DNA from: an uncultured Campylobacter sp.
GTDB lineage: Bacteria > Campylobacterota > Campylobacteria > Campylobacterales > Campylobacteraceae
Assembly: GCF_938045625.1 (NCBI RefSeq)
Contig: NZ_CALIAV010000062.1
Coordinates: 1 to 51,775, forward strand
Direction of reading: 5' to 3'
DNA: 51,775 nucleotides
Part shown: one piece after another, positions 16,707 through 25,639 of the stretch
Position numbering within the stretch: the first letter of the stretch is position 1
Layout: each line of letters opens with the position of its first letter
Notes under the pieces: generated by a model
Told to the model about the DNA's origin: nothing
The model's input: only the letters and a program-made list of their open reading frames with translations
Databases searched by the model: none
Translations under genes and position numbers: made by a program

Positions 16707-17892
16707 CTCGATAATAACGATCAGATCGATGTTTGCACTATTTGTCGGGATGGCGTTTTTGTTTGTGGGAAACGGCCTCATCATCAGCTCTGCGGGCGTC
16801 GAGCTAAAAAAAATGGGCGCGGGCGAGCTGGAGACGGGATTTGTTATCGCGGTGTTTTTCGTCGGAGCTATGGCGGCCACGATATTTTCGCATAAAATCG
16901 TCTCAAAAGTCGGCCACATCAGGAGCTTTGGGATCTTTGCATCGCTTTTTGGTATCGCGGCGATGTTTCACGATCTTAGCCAAAACCTTTATTTTTGGGC
17001 TTTTTTGCGCGGATGTCTGGGTTTTTGCTACTACTCGATTTTGATGATAATCGAAAGCTGGCTCAACGCGCGCGCCAGAAACGAAGTTCGCTCGCGAGTA
17101 CTAGCGTTTTACGAGATCACGTTTTACGTATGTTTTGGGCTGGGTATCCTCGTGCTATCGCTAAATTTATCCACTTCTCACGTACTTTTGCTTAGCGCGG
17201 CGTTTATTTTGTTTTCGAGTATTCCTTTAAATTTAATCCGCATCAAAGAGCCGCCGATCCCCGAAAAAAAGAGCGTCTCGATCCCGAGAGTATTTGCGCT
17301 CGTGCCTTTGGCGCTCATTACCAGTATCGTAGCCGGTATCCTTATAAACGGCTTTTTTTCGATGGCTAGCGTTTATATCCTGCTGCAAGGATACGGTGCG
17401 AGAGAGGTTTCGTTTTTTATGACGATAGCGATGGCGGGTGGCTTTATCGCCCACTCTCTCATAGGCGGCTTTTCGGATAAATTCGGCCGCCGTCCCGCGA
17501 TAATGTGCTGCGCGGGTGTGTCGCTATTTGCGGCTATTTGTTTTTTGGCGCTTAAGCCCCCTATCTACGCGCAGTACGTTTTGTCGTTTTTTCTAGGCTC
17601 GGGCGCTTTTTGCCTCTACGCGTTATCGCTTGCTCGTGCCAACGACGTTTTAAAACACAAAAATCAAGGCATCGAAGTAGGGCGCGCCGTACTTTTTAGC
17701 TACTCTTTTGGCTCACTTCTTTCGTCCGTGATAATGGGCGCTAGTATGCAAATTTTAGGCTTTGAGGGCTTTATGTGGGTTTACGTGGCGCTGCTTGCGT
17801 TTCTCATCGCGTTTTGCCTCACGCAAAAGACCGTTCCGCTTGAAAGCAGAAGCGACTTTGAGCACAGCCCCGGCACGATGGCAAATAGCTAA
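16696..17892 (+). CDS. MFS transporter
   Basis: 398 residues and twelve predicted transmembrane segments. The major-facilitator motif A is degenerate after TM2 and clear in the second half (GGFSDKFGRRPAIM, about residues 256–269). The pattern resembles the YcaD/YfcJ-type sugar- or drug-efflux group, but the substrate cannot be read. It overlaps the preceding gene by eleven bases and is followed by a flagellar-type pair; the same MFS–FliK-like–FlhX order occurs in C. jejuni as I recall it. Confidence 0.85.
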   Translation: MRNSSIITIRSMFALFVGMAFLFVGNGLIISSAGVELKKMGAGELETGFVIAVFFVGAMAATIFSHKIVSKVGHIRSFGIFASLFGIAAMFHDLSQNLYFWAFLRGCLGFCYYSILMIIESWLNARARNEVRSRVLAFYEITFYVCFGLGILVLSLNLSTSHVLLLSAAFILFSSIPLNLIRIKEPPIPEKKSVSIPRVFALVPLALITSIVAGILINGFFSMASVYILLQGYGAREVSFFMTIAMAGGFIAHSLIGGFSDKFGRRPAIMCCAGVSLFAAICFLALKPPIYAQYVLSFFLGSGAFCLYALSLARANDVLKHKNQGIEVGRAVLFSYSFGSLLSSVIMGASMQILGFEGFMWVYVALLAFLIAFCLTQKTVPLESRSDFEHSPGTMANS

Positions 17893-17922
17893 TGAAAATC
17901 TCAAATTTGACGATATAGCCGT

Positions 17923-19620
17923 ATGGAATCAGTAAGTAACTCAGTAAGTTCGCAAATCGCGACCCAGGCCACAGTCAGCGGCGCTCTGCCTAAAACGGGC
18001 GGCTCCGGCGGCCCAAGCGCCGGACAGACGGGGCAGGCGGGCGAAACCAAAAATCTTTTTAAAAATCAGCCCGCGCCCTCGCAAAATTTAGGTTCCGAGG
18101 CCGCGGATAACGCCGTAAAGGATCTCGATAAGCTCGTAAATAAGCTTTTAAACGAGCTAAAATCAAGCCCGACGCAAGCCAAAGAGCTCGCCGCGCAGGC
18201 AAAAAATCTACAACTCTCGCCAAATCTCGCAAAAGATATGAAAAGCCTCGTCGCGCTTGCCGAAAACGAGCCCGATCTAAAGGAATTCGCGCTTAAATTA
18301 AAAGAGTTTTTAAAACCCGTTGCTGATCTAAAAAACGCGCCGCTAAACGAACAGATAAGAAGCTCGGGCATCATGCTAGAGGCAAATTTAAAAGACGCGC
18401 TAAACGGCAAATTTAACCTACCTAGCGCGATAAATAAGCTGTTTGGCGATATAAAAAATCTCTCGAATCAGCAGCTTTTGGAGCAAATTTCAGCTCTAGC
18501 TAAGGATGACAGCCTAAGTACGAACGAAAGCTTTGCTAAGCTTGATCAAATTTTACAAAACGCTAAAACCGCAGCCAAAGATACTATGGCTAGCTCGCCT
18601 TTTAAACAGCTTTTTGAGATCGCGGATAAATTAGAAAACGCGGCTAAATTTATGGATAAACAGGCAAACGCGATGAGTGGTAGCGGACTAAGCCTAAATG
18701 AAAAAACGCTAAACAACGAGCTAAATAAAATCTCGCAGCTACTGGCAAATGCGGGCGAAAAAATGCAAAATTTAAGTAGCGAAAAGCTAAGTCAAAATAG
18801 GGGCTTTGCTTTAAATTTCGCTGAGCTAAAAAGCGCGCTAAAAGAGCTAACGGACGAGCTTGGCGCGCTTGCGGGCTCGCAGGATAAATTTAACGATTTT
18901 GCGCAAAAAATCGTCCGAGACGGTGCGGAAGGAAGCGAGGGTGCAACGCTGCAAGATAAGCTGCAAAATGCGGCTAGAAAGTTAAATTTCGCCCTGCAAA
19001 TCGCAGATAAAGCGGGCTTTGAAGCAAAAAATAACCTCGATGAAGTCGGCAAGCTAATCAAGCAGCAAAATATCGCTCGCGGCGAGCTTAGCGCAGTGAC
19101 TCCAAAAAGCGCCGAAGAGACGGCAAAGGTGTTACAAAACGACGTAAAAAGCGCGCTTTTAAACATGCAGTCAAAGTCTCCGGACGCTAGCCCCGTAAAA
19201 GACGCTGCCTCAAAACTACTAGCTCAAATCGAGATGCATCAACTAGCCTCCGCGGTCGCGGGCGGCGTGCAGACCTATCTGCCATACGTCTGGGAGGGCG
19301 TAGAGGGCGGAAATATCAGGTTTAAGCAAGGCAAAAAGCAAAAACACTACGCGCAAATTGACCTAAATTTTCAAAATTTCGGCCAAATCAACATCATGGT
19401 GGCGCTCAGCGAAAACAAATACATCGACCTTGCGATCGCGACGCAAAAAGAGGAGTTTAAGGAGCTGATTTTAAGCGGCGCGAAGGAGCTAAAAAGGGCT
19501 ATCGGCGAACAGAGGCTGATAGTGTCGAATTTTAGCCTAAAAACTATGCCTAAACTACGTCTTGGCGGCGTTTACGGCGGTCTGGATAAGCTTGATATGG
19601 GCTTTGATAAAAAGGCGTAA
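17923..19620 (+). CDS. FliK-like flagellar hook-length control domain protein
   Basis: 565 residues. The first 430 or so are low-complexity, rich in Lys, Asn, Ala and Leu, largely helical and disordered. The last 100 residues fold as a FliK C-terminal-type domain: YVWEGVEGGNIRFKQ, QIDLNFQNFGQINIMVAL, then KELKRAIGEQRLIVSNFSLK. In FliK this domain contacts FlhB to switch export from hook to filament substrates. The next gene encodes an FlhB C-terminal-like protein, which supports a joint role in the export switch. It is probably a second FliK-type protein rather than the main ruler; that remains inference. Confidence 0.72.
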   Translation: MESVSNSVSSQIATQATVSGALPKTGGSGGPSAGQTGQAGETKNLFKNQPAPSQNLGSEAADNAVKDLDKLVNKLLNELKSSPTQAKELAAQAKNLQLSPNLAKDMKSLVALAENEPDLKEFALKLKEFLKPVADLKNAPLNEQIRSSGIMLEANLKDALNGKFNLPSAINKLFGDIKNLSNQQLLEQISALAKDDSLSTNESFAKLDQILQNAKTAAKDTMASSPFKQLFEIADKLENAAKFMDKQANAMSGSGLSLNEKTLNNELNKISQLLANAGEKMQNLSSEKLSQNRGFALNFAELKSALKELTDELGALAGSQDKFNDFAQKIVRDGAEGSEGATLQDKLQNAARKLNFALQIADKAGFEAKNNLDEVGKLIKQQNIARGELSAVTPKSAEETAKVLQNDVKSALLNMQSKSPDASPVKDAASKLLAQIEMHQLASAVAGGVQTYLPYVWEGVEGGNIRFKQGKKQKHYAQIDLNFQNFGQINIMVALSENKYIDLAIATQKEEFKELILSGAKELKRAIGEQRLIVSNFSLKTMPKLRLGGVYGGLDKLDMGFDKKA

Positions 19621-19622
19621 AT

Positions 19623-19892
19623 TTGGCAAAAGTGCAAAAAACTAAAAAAGCCGTAGCTCTTGGCTACAACCGCCAAAAAGATAATGCCCCTAAGGTTCTA
19701 GCTACGGGTTCGGGCGAAGTGGCGAAAAACATCATAAATCTAGCTAAATCTCACGACATACCGATCAAAGAGGACGCCGATCTAATCGAGGTTCTAAGCA
19801 AGGTCGATCTAAACGAGGAAGTCCCGCCAAATCTCTATAAAGCAGTCGCGGAAATCTTTAACTTTTTGTATCAAATGACGAATAAAAAATAG
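19623..19892 (+). CDS. flhX: FlhB C-terminal-domain-like protein (FlhX)
   Basis: 89 residues from TTG two bases after the previous stop. AVALGYNRQKDNAPKVLATGSGEVAKNII and IPIKEDADLIEVLSKVDLNEEVPPNLYKAVAEI match the cytoplasmic C-terminal subdomain of FlhB. It has no membrane part and no NPTH autocleavage site, which is the FlhX architecture of epsilonproteobacteria, where FlhX can stand in for the cleaved FlhB fragment in flagellar type III export. Coupling to the FliK-like gene fits this. Confidence 0.88.
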   Translation: MAKVQKTKKAVALGYNRQKDNAPKVLATGSGEVAKNIINLAKSHDIPIKEDADLIEVLSKVDLNEEVPPNLYKAVAEIFNFLYQMTNKK

Positions 19893-19966
19893 GGCGCTTG
19901 CGGCAAAGTAGAAGCGAGAGCAGGCTTATTGCAAGTGCAAATTTGAGCGCGAACTAGGAAATTTAA

Positions 19967-20245
19967 ATGAAAAAGACGGTCGAATAATAGCGATTTTAGC
20001 CTTGCCTTTGTTGATCTTATTTTCGGCTCTAGTTTTTGCTAGCGGTAATGCGTCAAAAGGCGCAAACTACCCAAAATACGCGCTAGAAAAAGCGGTAACG
20101 CACGATAAAAAAGAGCCTCATCTAAAGAAAATAAAACCGCCCGCTATCAAGTAAAATTTGATGGAAATCTCGTAGCAAAAAGCCGTAAATTTGAAGACAG
20201 ATACAAAAAATGACGCATAAAATTAGGTACAAATGCCGAGTTTAA
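19967..20245 (+). pseudogene. Broken small exported protein gene
   Basis: ATG AAA AAG at 19967 leads into a stop after six codons. Shifting one base gives RIIAILALPLLILFSALVFA (a signal peptide) followed by SGNASKGANYPKYALEKAV and KKIKPPAIK to a stop near 20153. In another frame the strand continues YQVKFDGNLVAKSRKFEDRY to TGA near 20213. The pieces look like one small secreted protein disrupted by at least two frameshifts. No family recognised. The rest of 19893–20413 holds only AT-rich leader sequence for cheB. Confidence 0.45.
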
Positions 20246-20373
20246 AGTAAAATTTGACGACTATTCCGCCGTTGCCGCAAGTGCTAAAATCTCATCCAAA
20301 TTTTCTAGTTATCATAAAATTATTTGCATTATTTTATGTATTTTGCTTTATAGCTAAATTTAATATAAATAAA

Positions 20374-20381
20374 GATAAAAT
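20374..20381 (+). promoter_or_regulatory. Probable promoter of cheB–cheR
   Basis: GATAAAAT in an AT-rich leader, about 33 bases before the TTG start of cheB, preceded by T-rich stretches. A reasonable sigma-70 -10 but not a perfect match. Confidence 0.35.
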
Positions 20382-20413
20382 AGCCGTAAAATTAACTCAA
20401 AAACGGAATAAAT

Positions 20414-20977
20414 TTGAAACAAAAACTGGTCTTAGTCGGCGCCTCGACGGGTGGTCCGGGACATTTAAAAAGGCTTTTTAAGGGGCTTGATCTAAACGGT
20501 GCCAGCGTCGTTATCGCGCAGCATATGAGCTTAGCTTTCATCCCTAGTTTTATCTCGCAGTTTGACAAGGAGTGTGCGGTGGAGGTGGTGATGCTGGGTG
20601 CGCCCGCGCAGCTAAAAAGCGCGATATATATCTGCGAGAAAAACTCCGAGATAATCTCTGCTAGCCCCCTAATGGCCGGCATGTGTTCACCCATGAAAGA
20701 GACCACGTATAATCCAAACGTGGACGTGCTTTTTCGCTCGGGCGTGCAGGCTTGTAAATTTGCCGACGTTATGGCGATCCTGTTAACTGGCATCGGCGAC
20801 GACGGCGCGCGCGGATTAAACGAGCTATACAAAGCCGGCGCTAAATGCGTCGCCGAAAACGAGGAGAGCGCGATCGTCTACGGCATGCCAAAGCGCGCGA
20901 AAGAAATCAACGCAAATTTAAAGTCGCTACCCATCGGCGGTATAAGAGCGGAACTGGAAAGGTTTTTACATGCTTGA
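20414..20977 (+). CDS. cheB: Protein-glutamate methylesterase, catalytic domain only
   Basis: 187 residues forming only the CheB esterase domain. The triad is visible: S11 in GASTGGPG, H37 in IAQHMS and D130 in TGIGDDGA. There is no response-regulator receiver domain. That is the normal Campylobacter form (C. jejuni CheB is similarly short), so phosphorylation by CheA cannot control it directly. It demethylates or deamidates chemoreceptor glutamates during adaptation. The TTG start follows CGGAATAA; there is no in-frame ATG nearby. Overlaps cheR by eight bases. Confidence 0.93.
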   Translation: MKQKLVLVGASTGGPGHLKRLFKGLDLNGASVVIAQHMSLAFIPSFISQFDKECAVEVVMLGAPAQLKSAIYICEKNSEIISASPLMAGMCSPMKETTYNPNVDVLFRSGVQACKFADVMAILLTGIGDDGARGLNELYKAGAKCVAENEESAIVYGMPKRAKEINANLKSLPIGGIRAELERFLHA

Positions 20978-21776
20978 AAATGCAAATTTGACGCCCGCTC
21001 CTAGCGATGCGGCGGGGCTAAATAAATTCGTCGAAGTCGTCAAAAATATGTGCGGCGTAGACCTAGAGTCCAAAAAGGACATGATAAAGCAACGCCTAAT
21101 AAATTTCTGCCAAGCAAACCACATCCCAAGCTTTGAAGCCCTAAGCTCAAAAGTCGTCGTAGACCGCTTTATGAGGCAAGAAATCGTAAATTTGATCACC
21201 ACGAATGAGACTTATTTTTACAGAGAGTTGCCACAGCTGCAAGCCGCGATCTACTACGCCAGAGAGGAGCTTGATAGCGTGCGGATACTGTGCGCGCCGT
21301 GCTCGACGGGCGATGAGGCGTACTCGCTGGGTATGCTAGCGCACTCAAATTTACTCGACGTAAATCGCGTTAGCATCGTGGGTATCGACATAAACTCCGA
21401 GGCCATCGATAGCTGTAAAAAGGGCGTTTATAGCGAGCGCTCACTGCACCGCCTAAACGACAATCAAAAAAATATCTACTTTACAAAACGCGACGGCAAG
21501 TACGAAATCAGGCGCGAGATGCTGCCTAGATGCGAGTTTAGCGTGGCAAATATCTTTGACGACGCTATCTTTAAGCTTGGTAAATTTGACATCATTTTCT
21601 CGCGAAATATGATGATTTATTTTAACGAGGAATTTAAGCTAAAAACGGTCGAGCGCTTTCATAAAATTTTGAGCGATCACGGCAGGCTCTACGTCGGACA
21701 CGCCGATCTGGTGCCGTTTACGACGCTTTATAAAAAGCATATTTCAAACGGAACGACTTATTACGCTAAGGCCTGA
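20970..21776 (+). CDS. cheR: Chemoreceptor glutamate methyltransferase
   Basis: 268 residues with the helical CheR N-terminal domain and a SAM-binding C-terminal domain. Characteristic parts are ETYFYRELPQL (about residues 80–90), the motif I variant CAPCSTGDEAYSLGM, the DINSEAI acidic loop and FDIIFSRNMMIYFN. It adds methyl groups to receptor glutamates, opposing CheB, with which it forms a two-gene operon. Length normal. Confidence 0.95.
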   Translation: MLENANLTPAPSDAAGLNKFVEVVKNMCGVDLESKKDMIKQRLINFCQANHIPSFEALSSKVVVDRFMRQEIVNLITTNETYFYRELPQLQAAIYYAREELDSVRILCAPCSTGDEAYSLGMLAHSNLLDVNRVSIVGIDINSEAIDSCKKGVYSERSLHRLNDNQKNIYFTKRDGKYEIRREMLPRCEFSVANIFDDAIFKLGKFDIIFSRNMMIYFNEEFKLKTVERFHKILSDHGRLYVGHADLVPFTTLYKKHISNGTTYYAKA

Positions 21777-21783
21777 GTGAGAT

Positions 21784-21813
21784 AAATTTGAGATCAAATT
21801 TTGGCTCAAATTT
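21784..21813. terminator. Hairpin between cheR and the MFS gene
   Basis: Arms AAATTTGAG and CTCAAATTT (9 bp) around a 12-base loop, just after the cheR stop in the convergent gap to the leftward MFS gene. Further copies of TCAAATTTGA follow to 21921. Terminator function is plausible but no clean T-run follows. Confidence 0.4.
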
Positions 21814-21923
21814 GTTTAAATTTGACGTGAGCGGATGGCTGCGTTTTTGACGCGGACGGTAAATTTGCTGGGTCAAATTTGATTAAATTTGCCGCTTGCC
21901 AAACCCCTGCCGTAAAATCAAAT

Positions 21924-23126
21924 TTATGCTAGCTCGTCTCTGTAAATTTTACGCACGAATATCCAATAAATCGCTCCCGCAAAAAACATACAGCCTATTA
22001 GAGCCGTGATCAGCGAGAGGCTAAACTCTAGCTCAAAAAGCAGCCCTATACCGCTAGAAATCACCGCCGCGACGCCTAGATAAACCATATCATTATAGGC
22101 GATGATACGGCCGTAGTACGCCGGATCGCACTTTTGCTGGATGAGTGTGTAGGTATAGCTCCAAAGCGTCGAGGTAAAAAATCCCGCGCAAAAAATCCCG
22201 ATAAATCCGATATAAAAGTTAAACTGTAATGCGCTCCACGCCATGACGCCAAGGCCATGCCCGACGTAGATATAGACGAGATTAGCGTTTGAGACGAATT
22301 TGCTAAGCACGAGCGGACCGACGATGAGAGCGACGGCGCGGCAGGCGTTTATGTAGCCGATGATGAGCGATGCCGAGAGCAGGCCCTCATACGGATAGTC
22401 CGCTAGTAGCGCCACGAGCGCGTCGTAGCTAGTCACGCCTACAACCGCGTGTAGCATGATGAGGTGTGCGATGAGAGGGTTTTGTTTTACGTATTTTAGG
22501 CCGTTTTTTAGCATCTCGCGGACTTTTTCGCCGCCTTTTTTGGCTCGCACGGCGATGTCCGTTTTAAGTAGGACGATGAGCGCCACGCCGTAAAGAGCGC
22601 AGTCTAGCAAAAAGGCGCTTTTTATCCCGAAAAAATGGATGTAAATGCCAGCTAACCCCATGCCTGCGGTGTATGAAAACGCCCAGATGAGCGAGTGGAT
22701 CTCGTTTGCGGTTTTTAGCTCGTCTTTGTTTAAAATTTTAGGAAAAAGGCTCATCTCGACCTGAAAATACGTTCCGCCGGCTCCGACTCTGATAAATATG
22801 ATCACAAAAAGCAACCACATCAATGAAAGCTTGTCGATAAAAACGAGCATAAAAACCGTCGCCATCTCCACGACCGTGAGCGCTATTAGCATCGGTTTTG
22901 GGCTAAATTTATCCGCCACGATACCGCTAAAAGGCGATAGTAGCACGCCCGGCACGAAAGCTAGCGCAGCTGCGGCCGTGATCGCCCAAACGGGCGCGTC
23001 AAGCTCGATAAGTAGCGTGAAAATGCCCGTGTGCGAGAACCAAACGCCAAAATAACAAATCAGCTGTATGAGCGAGAGGCGCGCGAAAACGGGCTGGGTT
23101 TTTAGTAGGGTTATAAATTTACTCAT
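21924..23126 (-). CDS. MFS permease
   Basis: 400 residues, about twelve membrane segments. Motif A appears as GIVADKFSPKPML (about residues 78–90); VGAGGTYFQVEMSLFPKILNKDEL is typical of the enterobactin-exporter/tetracycline-like MFS_3 group that includes DrugH-antiporter-like proteins. The substrate is unknown. Stands alone, between cheR (converging) and the NlpE-like lipoprotein gene upstream on the same strand. Confidence 0.85.
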   Translation of the reverse strand: MSKFITLLKTQPVFARLSLIQLICYFGVWFSHTGIFTLLIELDAPVWAITAAAALAFVPGVLLSPFSGIVADKFSPKPMLIALTVVEMATVFMLVFIDKLSLMWLLFVIIFIRVGAGGTYFQVEMSLFPKILNKDELKTANEIHSLIWAFSYTAGMGLAGIYIHFFGIKSAFLLDCALYGVALIVLLKTDIAVRAKKGGEKVREMLKNGLKYVKQNPLIAHLIMLHAVVGVTSYDALVALLADYPYEGLLSASLIIGYINACRAVALIVGPLVLSKFVSNANLVYIYVGHGLGVMAWSALQFNFYIGFIGIFCAGFFTSTLWSYTYTLIQQKCDPAYYGRIIAYNDMVYLGVAAVISSGIGLLFELEFSLSLITALIGCMFFAGAIYWIFVRKIYRDELA

Positions 23127-23165
23127 TTTGGGTTTCGGGTTAAATTTGAGCGCTAAATTTGCCGA

Positions 23166-23618
23166 TTAGTTTGCTTCTAGCTTTTTGTAGATGCGCTCCT
23201 GGGCGAAATTTTCTTTGATAAAGCTGTTTTGGTTGCTGATCTGGCGAAGCGTATCGCCGCTAATCTCGAAATTTAGCTTTTCACGGTATTGATTCGTCAC
23301 GCTTAGGGTGCTGCCTGATATCTCGTAAATACCCTTTTGCATCTCTCTTTGCGCGATCTTTTTTTGATAAACGGTGTCGATTTTAAACGTTTTGTCCGCA
23401 TTTAGGGTTAGCGTGCTTTTTGAGTTTTCGCTACATCCGTCGCAAAGCACCTTGGCCTCGTAAACGCCGATCAAATTTTCCTTATCTATCTCGGTGCCGC
23501 ACGTCTCAAAAACCTCCGTGCTGCCGCATTTTTTGTTATTTACCGCGCTTGCGCCGCCGCTTGCCGCACAGCCTGCAAATATCATCGCGGCAGCGGCTAA
23601 AAATAAAATATTTTTCAT
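23166..23618 (-). CDS. NlpE-like lipoprotein
   Basis: 150 residues: a lipoprotein signal with lipobox FAGC (C16), then a small beta-rich domain. LIGVYEAKVLCDGCSENSKS followed by LTLNADKTFKIDTVY resembles the N-terminal domain of NlpE (a CxxC in the first hairpin, then a TLxLxxDxTF strand), which in E. coli senses copper and surface contact. The Campylobacter protein is shorter and has an extra cysteine pair (KKCGS…ETCGT). Function is inferred only from this resemblance. Confidence 0.65.
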   Translation of the reverse strand: MKNILFLAAAAMIFAGCAASGGASAVNNKKCGSTEVFETCGTEIDKENLIGVYEAKVLCDGCSENSKSTLTLNADKTFKIDTVYQKKIAQREMQKGIYEISGSTLSVTNQYREKLNFEISGDTLRQISNQNSFIKENFAQERIYKKLEAN

Positions 23619-23642
23619 GATTTATCCTTAAAATTTTGGCTA

Positions 23643-23648
23643 ATTATA
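23643..23648 (-). promoter_or_regulatory. Promoter of the NlpE-like lipoprotein gene
   Basis: Minus-strand TATAAT in AGTATAATTAGCC, about 25 bases before the start, with AT-rich sequence upstream. It lies in the 107-base divergent gap shared with the SPFH gene. Confidence 0.5.
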
Positions 23649-23725
23649 CTAAAAATTTTCCGCTAAAATGGCGATTTTTTAGCAAAAAGCGGCTAAAATG
23701 ATGAAAAATATTTTAAGGAGTAGTC

Positions 23726-24646
23726 ATGGAAGAGAGCATCCCGTTTATCGTATTTGCCGTGGTCGTGCTGGCTTTTGCGGTCTTGTTTTTAAAAGCCGGT
23801 ATTAAGATCATCTCACAGTCTGATATTTACATCGTCGAGCGTTTGGGTAAATTTCACAAGGTGCTTGACGGCGGATTTCATATCATCATCCCATTTGTCG
23901 ATCAGATCCGCGCCGTGATCACTGTGCGCGAACAGCTAGTAGATATCACGAAACAGCAAGTCATCACAAAAGATAACGTAAACATAAGCGTCGATGGCAT
24001 CGTGTTTTTAAAGGTCGTGGACGGCAAAATGGCTCTGTATAACGTCGATAGCTACAAGCGTGCGATCGCAAATTTAGCCATGACGACGCTAAGAGGCGAG
24101 ATAGGCGCGATGAATCTCGATGACACGCTTAGCTCGCGCGACCGCCTAAACTCCGCGCTACAAAGAGCGCTCGGAGACGCCGCCGATAACTGGGGCGTAA
24201 AGATCATGCGCGTCGAGATCTCCGAGATCTCCGTGCCTCAAGGCATCGAAGAAGCGATGAATCTACAAATGAAAGCCGAGCGAGAAAAACGTGCGATCGA
24301 GCTAAAAGCGCAGGCCGAAAAAGAGGCGCTTATCCGCAACGCCGAGGCGCTAAAACAAGAAAAAGTATTGCAAGCTGAAGCTATCGAGCGTATGGCCGAT
24401 GCGAAAAAATACGAGCAAATCGCGCTAGCCACGGCTCAAAAAGAGGCGATGGATATGATAAACGAAAGCATGGCGCAAAACGCAAAAGCTGCCGAGTTCC
24501 TGCTCGCGCGCGACCGCGTAGGAGCCTTTAACGAGCTAGCCAAAAACGGCTCGAAAGATAAAATTTTAGTCCCTTACGAAGCAACCGAGCTCATCGGCTC
24601 TTTAAGCGTTTTGAAGGACTTTTTAGGCGCTAGGGCGGCGAAATGA
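23726..24646 (+). CDS. SPFH/band-7 membrane protein (QmcA/stomatin-like)
   Basis: 306 residues: one N-terminal transmembrane helix (IPFIVFAVVVLAFAVLFLKA), an SPFH domain starting IVERLGKFHKVLDGGFHIIIPFVD, then a long charged helical region (EAMNLQMKAEREKRAIELKAQ onward). These proteins form large membrane-bound cages or microdomains and often guard membrane proteases. Overlaps the NfeD gene by four bases, the usual SPFH–NfeD pairing. RBS AAGGAG seven bases before the ATG. Confidence 0.93.
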   Translation: MEESIPFIVFAVVVLAFAVLFLKAGIKIISQSDIYIVERLGKFHKVLDGGFHIIIPFVDQIRAVITVREQLVDITKQQVITKDNVNISVDGIVFLKVVDGKMALYNVDSYKRAIANLAMTTLRGEIGAMNLDDTLSSRDRLNSALQRALGDAADNWGVKIMRVEISEISVPQGIEEAMNLQMKAEREKRAIELKAQAEKEALIRNAEALKQEKVLQAEAIERMADAKKYEQIALATAQKEAMDMINESMAQNAKAAEFLLARDRVGAFNELAKNGSKDKILVPYEATELIGSLSVLKDFLGARAAK

Positions 24647-25041
24647 TACCCGCGTACTTGATGCTAGCGGCCGGCGTCGGATTAGTCATGCTCGAGTTTA
24701 TGCTCGGTAGCTTTTTCGTGCTATTTTTCGGGCTTGGATTTTTAGCGGTCGGAGTGCTTGGATTTTTTATCGATATCGCTTGGGAGTATCAAATTTTACT
24801 CATCGCTATCGTCTCATTAGTCCTACTTTTTGCGCTTAGAAAGCCGCTTAAGGCCAAATTTAACCAGCACGAAAGCGAGGTCAAAGACGACTTTTTAAAC
24901 GAGAGCGGCGAGGGCGAGATCAGAGAGGGCATGGTTTATTTTAAAGGTACTTTGTGGCGCTACGACGGAAATTTAGCCGAGGGATCGAAGGTACGCGTGC
25001 TTGGCACCAAAGGCAATAAAGTCGTTTTGCAGCGCGATTAA
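24643..25041 (+). CDS. NfeD-family protein
   Basis: 132 residues with two or three transmembrane helices followed by a small OB-fold domain (EGEIREGMVYFKGTLWRYDG, then KVRVLGTKGNKVVLQ). This is the short NfeD form without the ClpP-like protease domain. It partners with the SPFH protein encoded immediately upstream; the OB domain is thought to contact the SPFH oligomer. Confidence 0.9.
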   Translation: MIPAYLMLAAGVGLVMLEFMLGSFFVLFFGLGFLAVGVLGFFIDIAWEYQILLIAIVSLVLLFALRKPLKAKFNQHESEVKDDFLNESGEGEIREGMVYFKGTLWRYDGNLAEGSKVRVLGTKGNKVVLQRD

Positions 25042-25092
25042 ATTTTTATTATTGCGGTTTAAAAACGCTTTTAAATTTTTCAAAGAGTCAAA

Positions 25093-25383
25093 ATGTTTAT
25101 CGTAAATTTAACTTATATTAAAGAGTTAAGCGAAGTAGATAGCTTCATAAGCGAACACAATGCATTTTTGGATAAATTTTACGCAGAAAATAAATTTATC
25201 TGCTCGGGGCGTAAAATCCCGCGTAGCGGCGGCATCATCTTGGCAAACGCCAAGGATCGCTCGGAGCTTGATGAGATTATCGGACAAGATCCGTTTTTTA
25301 AAAACGGTATCGCAAAGTATGAAATTACCGAGTTTTCGCCGACGAAATTCGTACCTGGTTTTGAGCGGCTTTTAGACGAGTAA
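25093..25383 (+). CDS. YciI-family protein
   Basis: 96 residues with the ferredoxin-like YciI fold: LSEVDSFISEHNAFLDKFY (the conserved His is H23), SGRKIPRSGGIILANAKDRSEL, and DPFFKNGIAKYEITEF. The family forms dimers with a possible His/Asp active site; its substrate is unknown. It follows the NfeD gene by about 50 bases and may be cotranscribed. Confidence 0.85.
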   Translation: MFIVNLTYIKELSEVDSFISEHNAFLDKFYAENKFICSGRKIPRSGGIILANAKDRSELDEIIGQDPFFKNGIAKYEITEFSPTKFVPGFERLLDE

Positions 25384-25440
25384 ATGGACTGGGCAAGCTA
25401 AGGTTAACCGGCTTGGGTAATTATTAATAAAATTCAAAAA

Positions 25441-25474
25441 GGCAAACGACTGCGACTGGATTTGCGCGTTTGCC
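25441..25474. terminator. Hairpin in the yciI / SMR convergent gap
   Basis: Arms GGCAAACG and CGTTTGCC (8 bp perfect) around an 18-base loop, preceded by an A-run that would give a T-run on the minus strand. The remainder of 25384–25639 contains nothing else I recognise. Confidence 0.45.
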
Positions 25475-25639
25475 TGCAATAAAATTAACCTTTAACGGTG
25501 CAGTTTAAAATACGGTCGCCGTTTTTACAACTTTTATAAAATTCTCGTTTAAAATTTAAAATCAAAAAAGTTGGTTTCTCTTCGTAAACTTAAAATCTAG
25601 CCAAATTTAAAGAAACGGCTAGCTTAATTTAATATACGT

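Noticed and set aside
17911..17916. CGATAT resembling a FliA (sigma-28) -10 element just before the FliK-like gene
   Set aside because: It ends only six bases before the ATG and no sigma-28 -35 is spaced correctly, so it would leave no leader. The gene is more likely read from the upstream chain.
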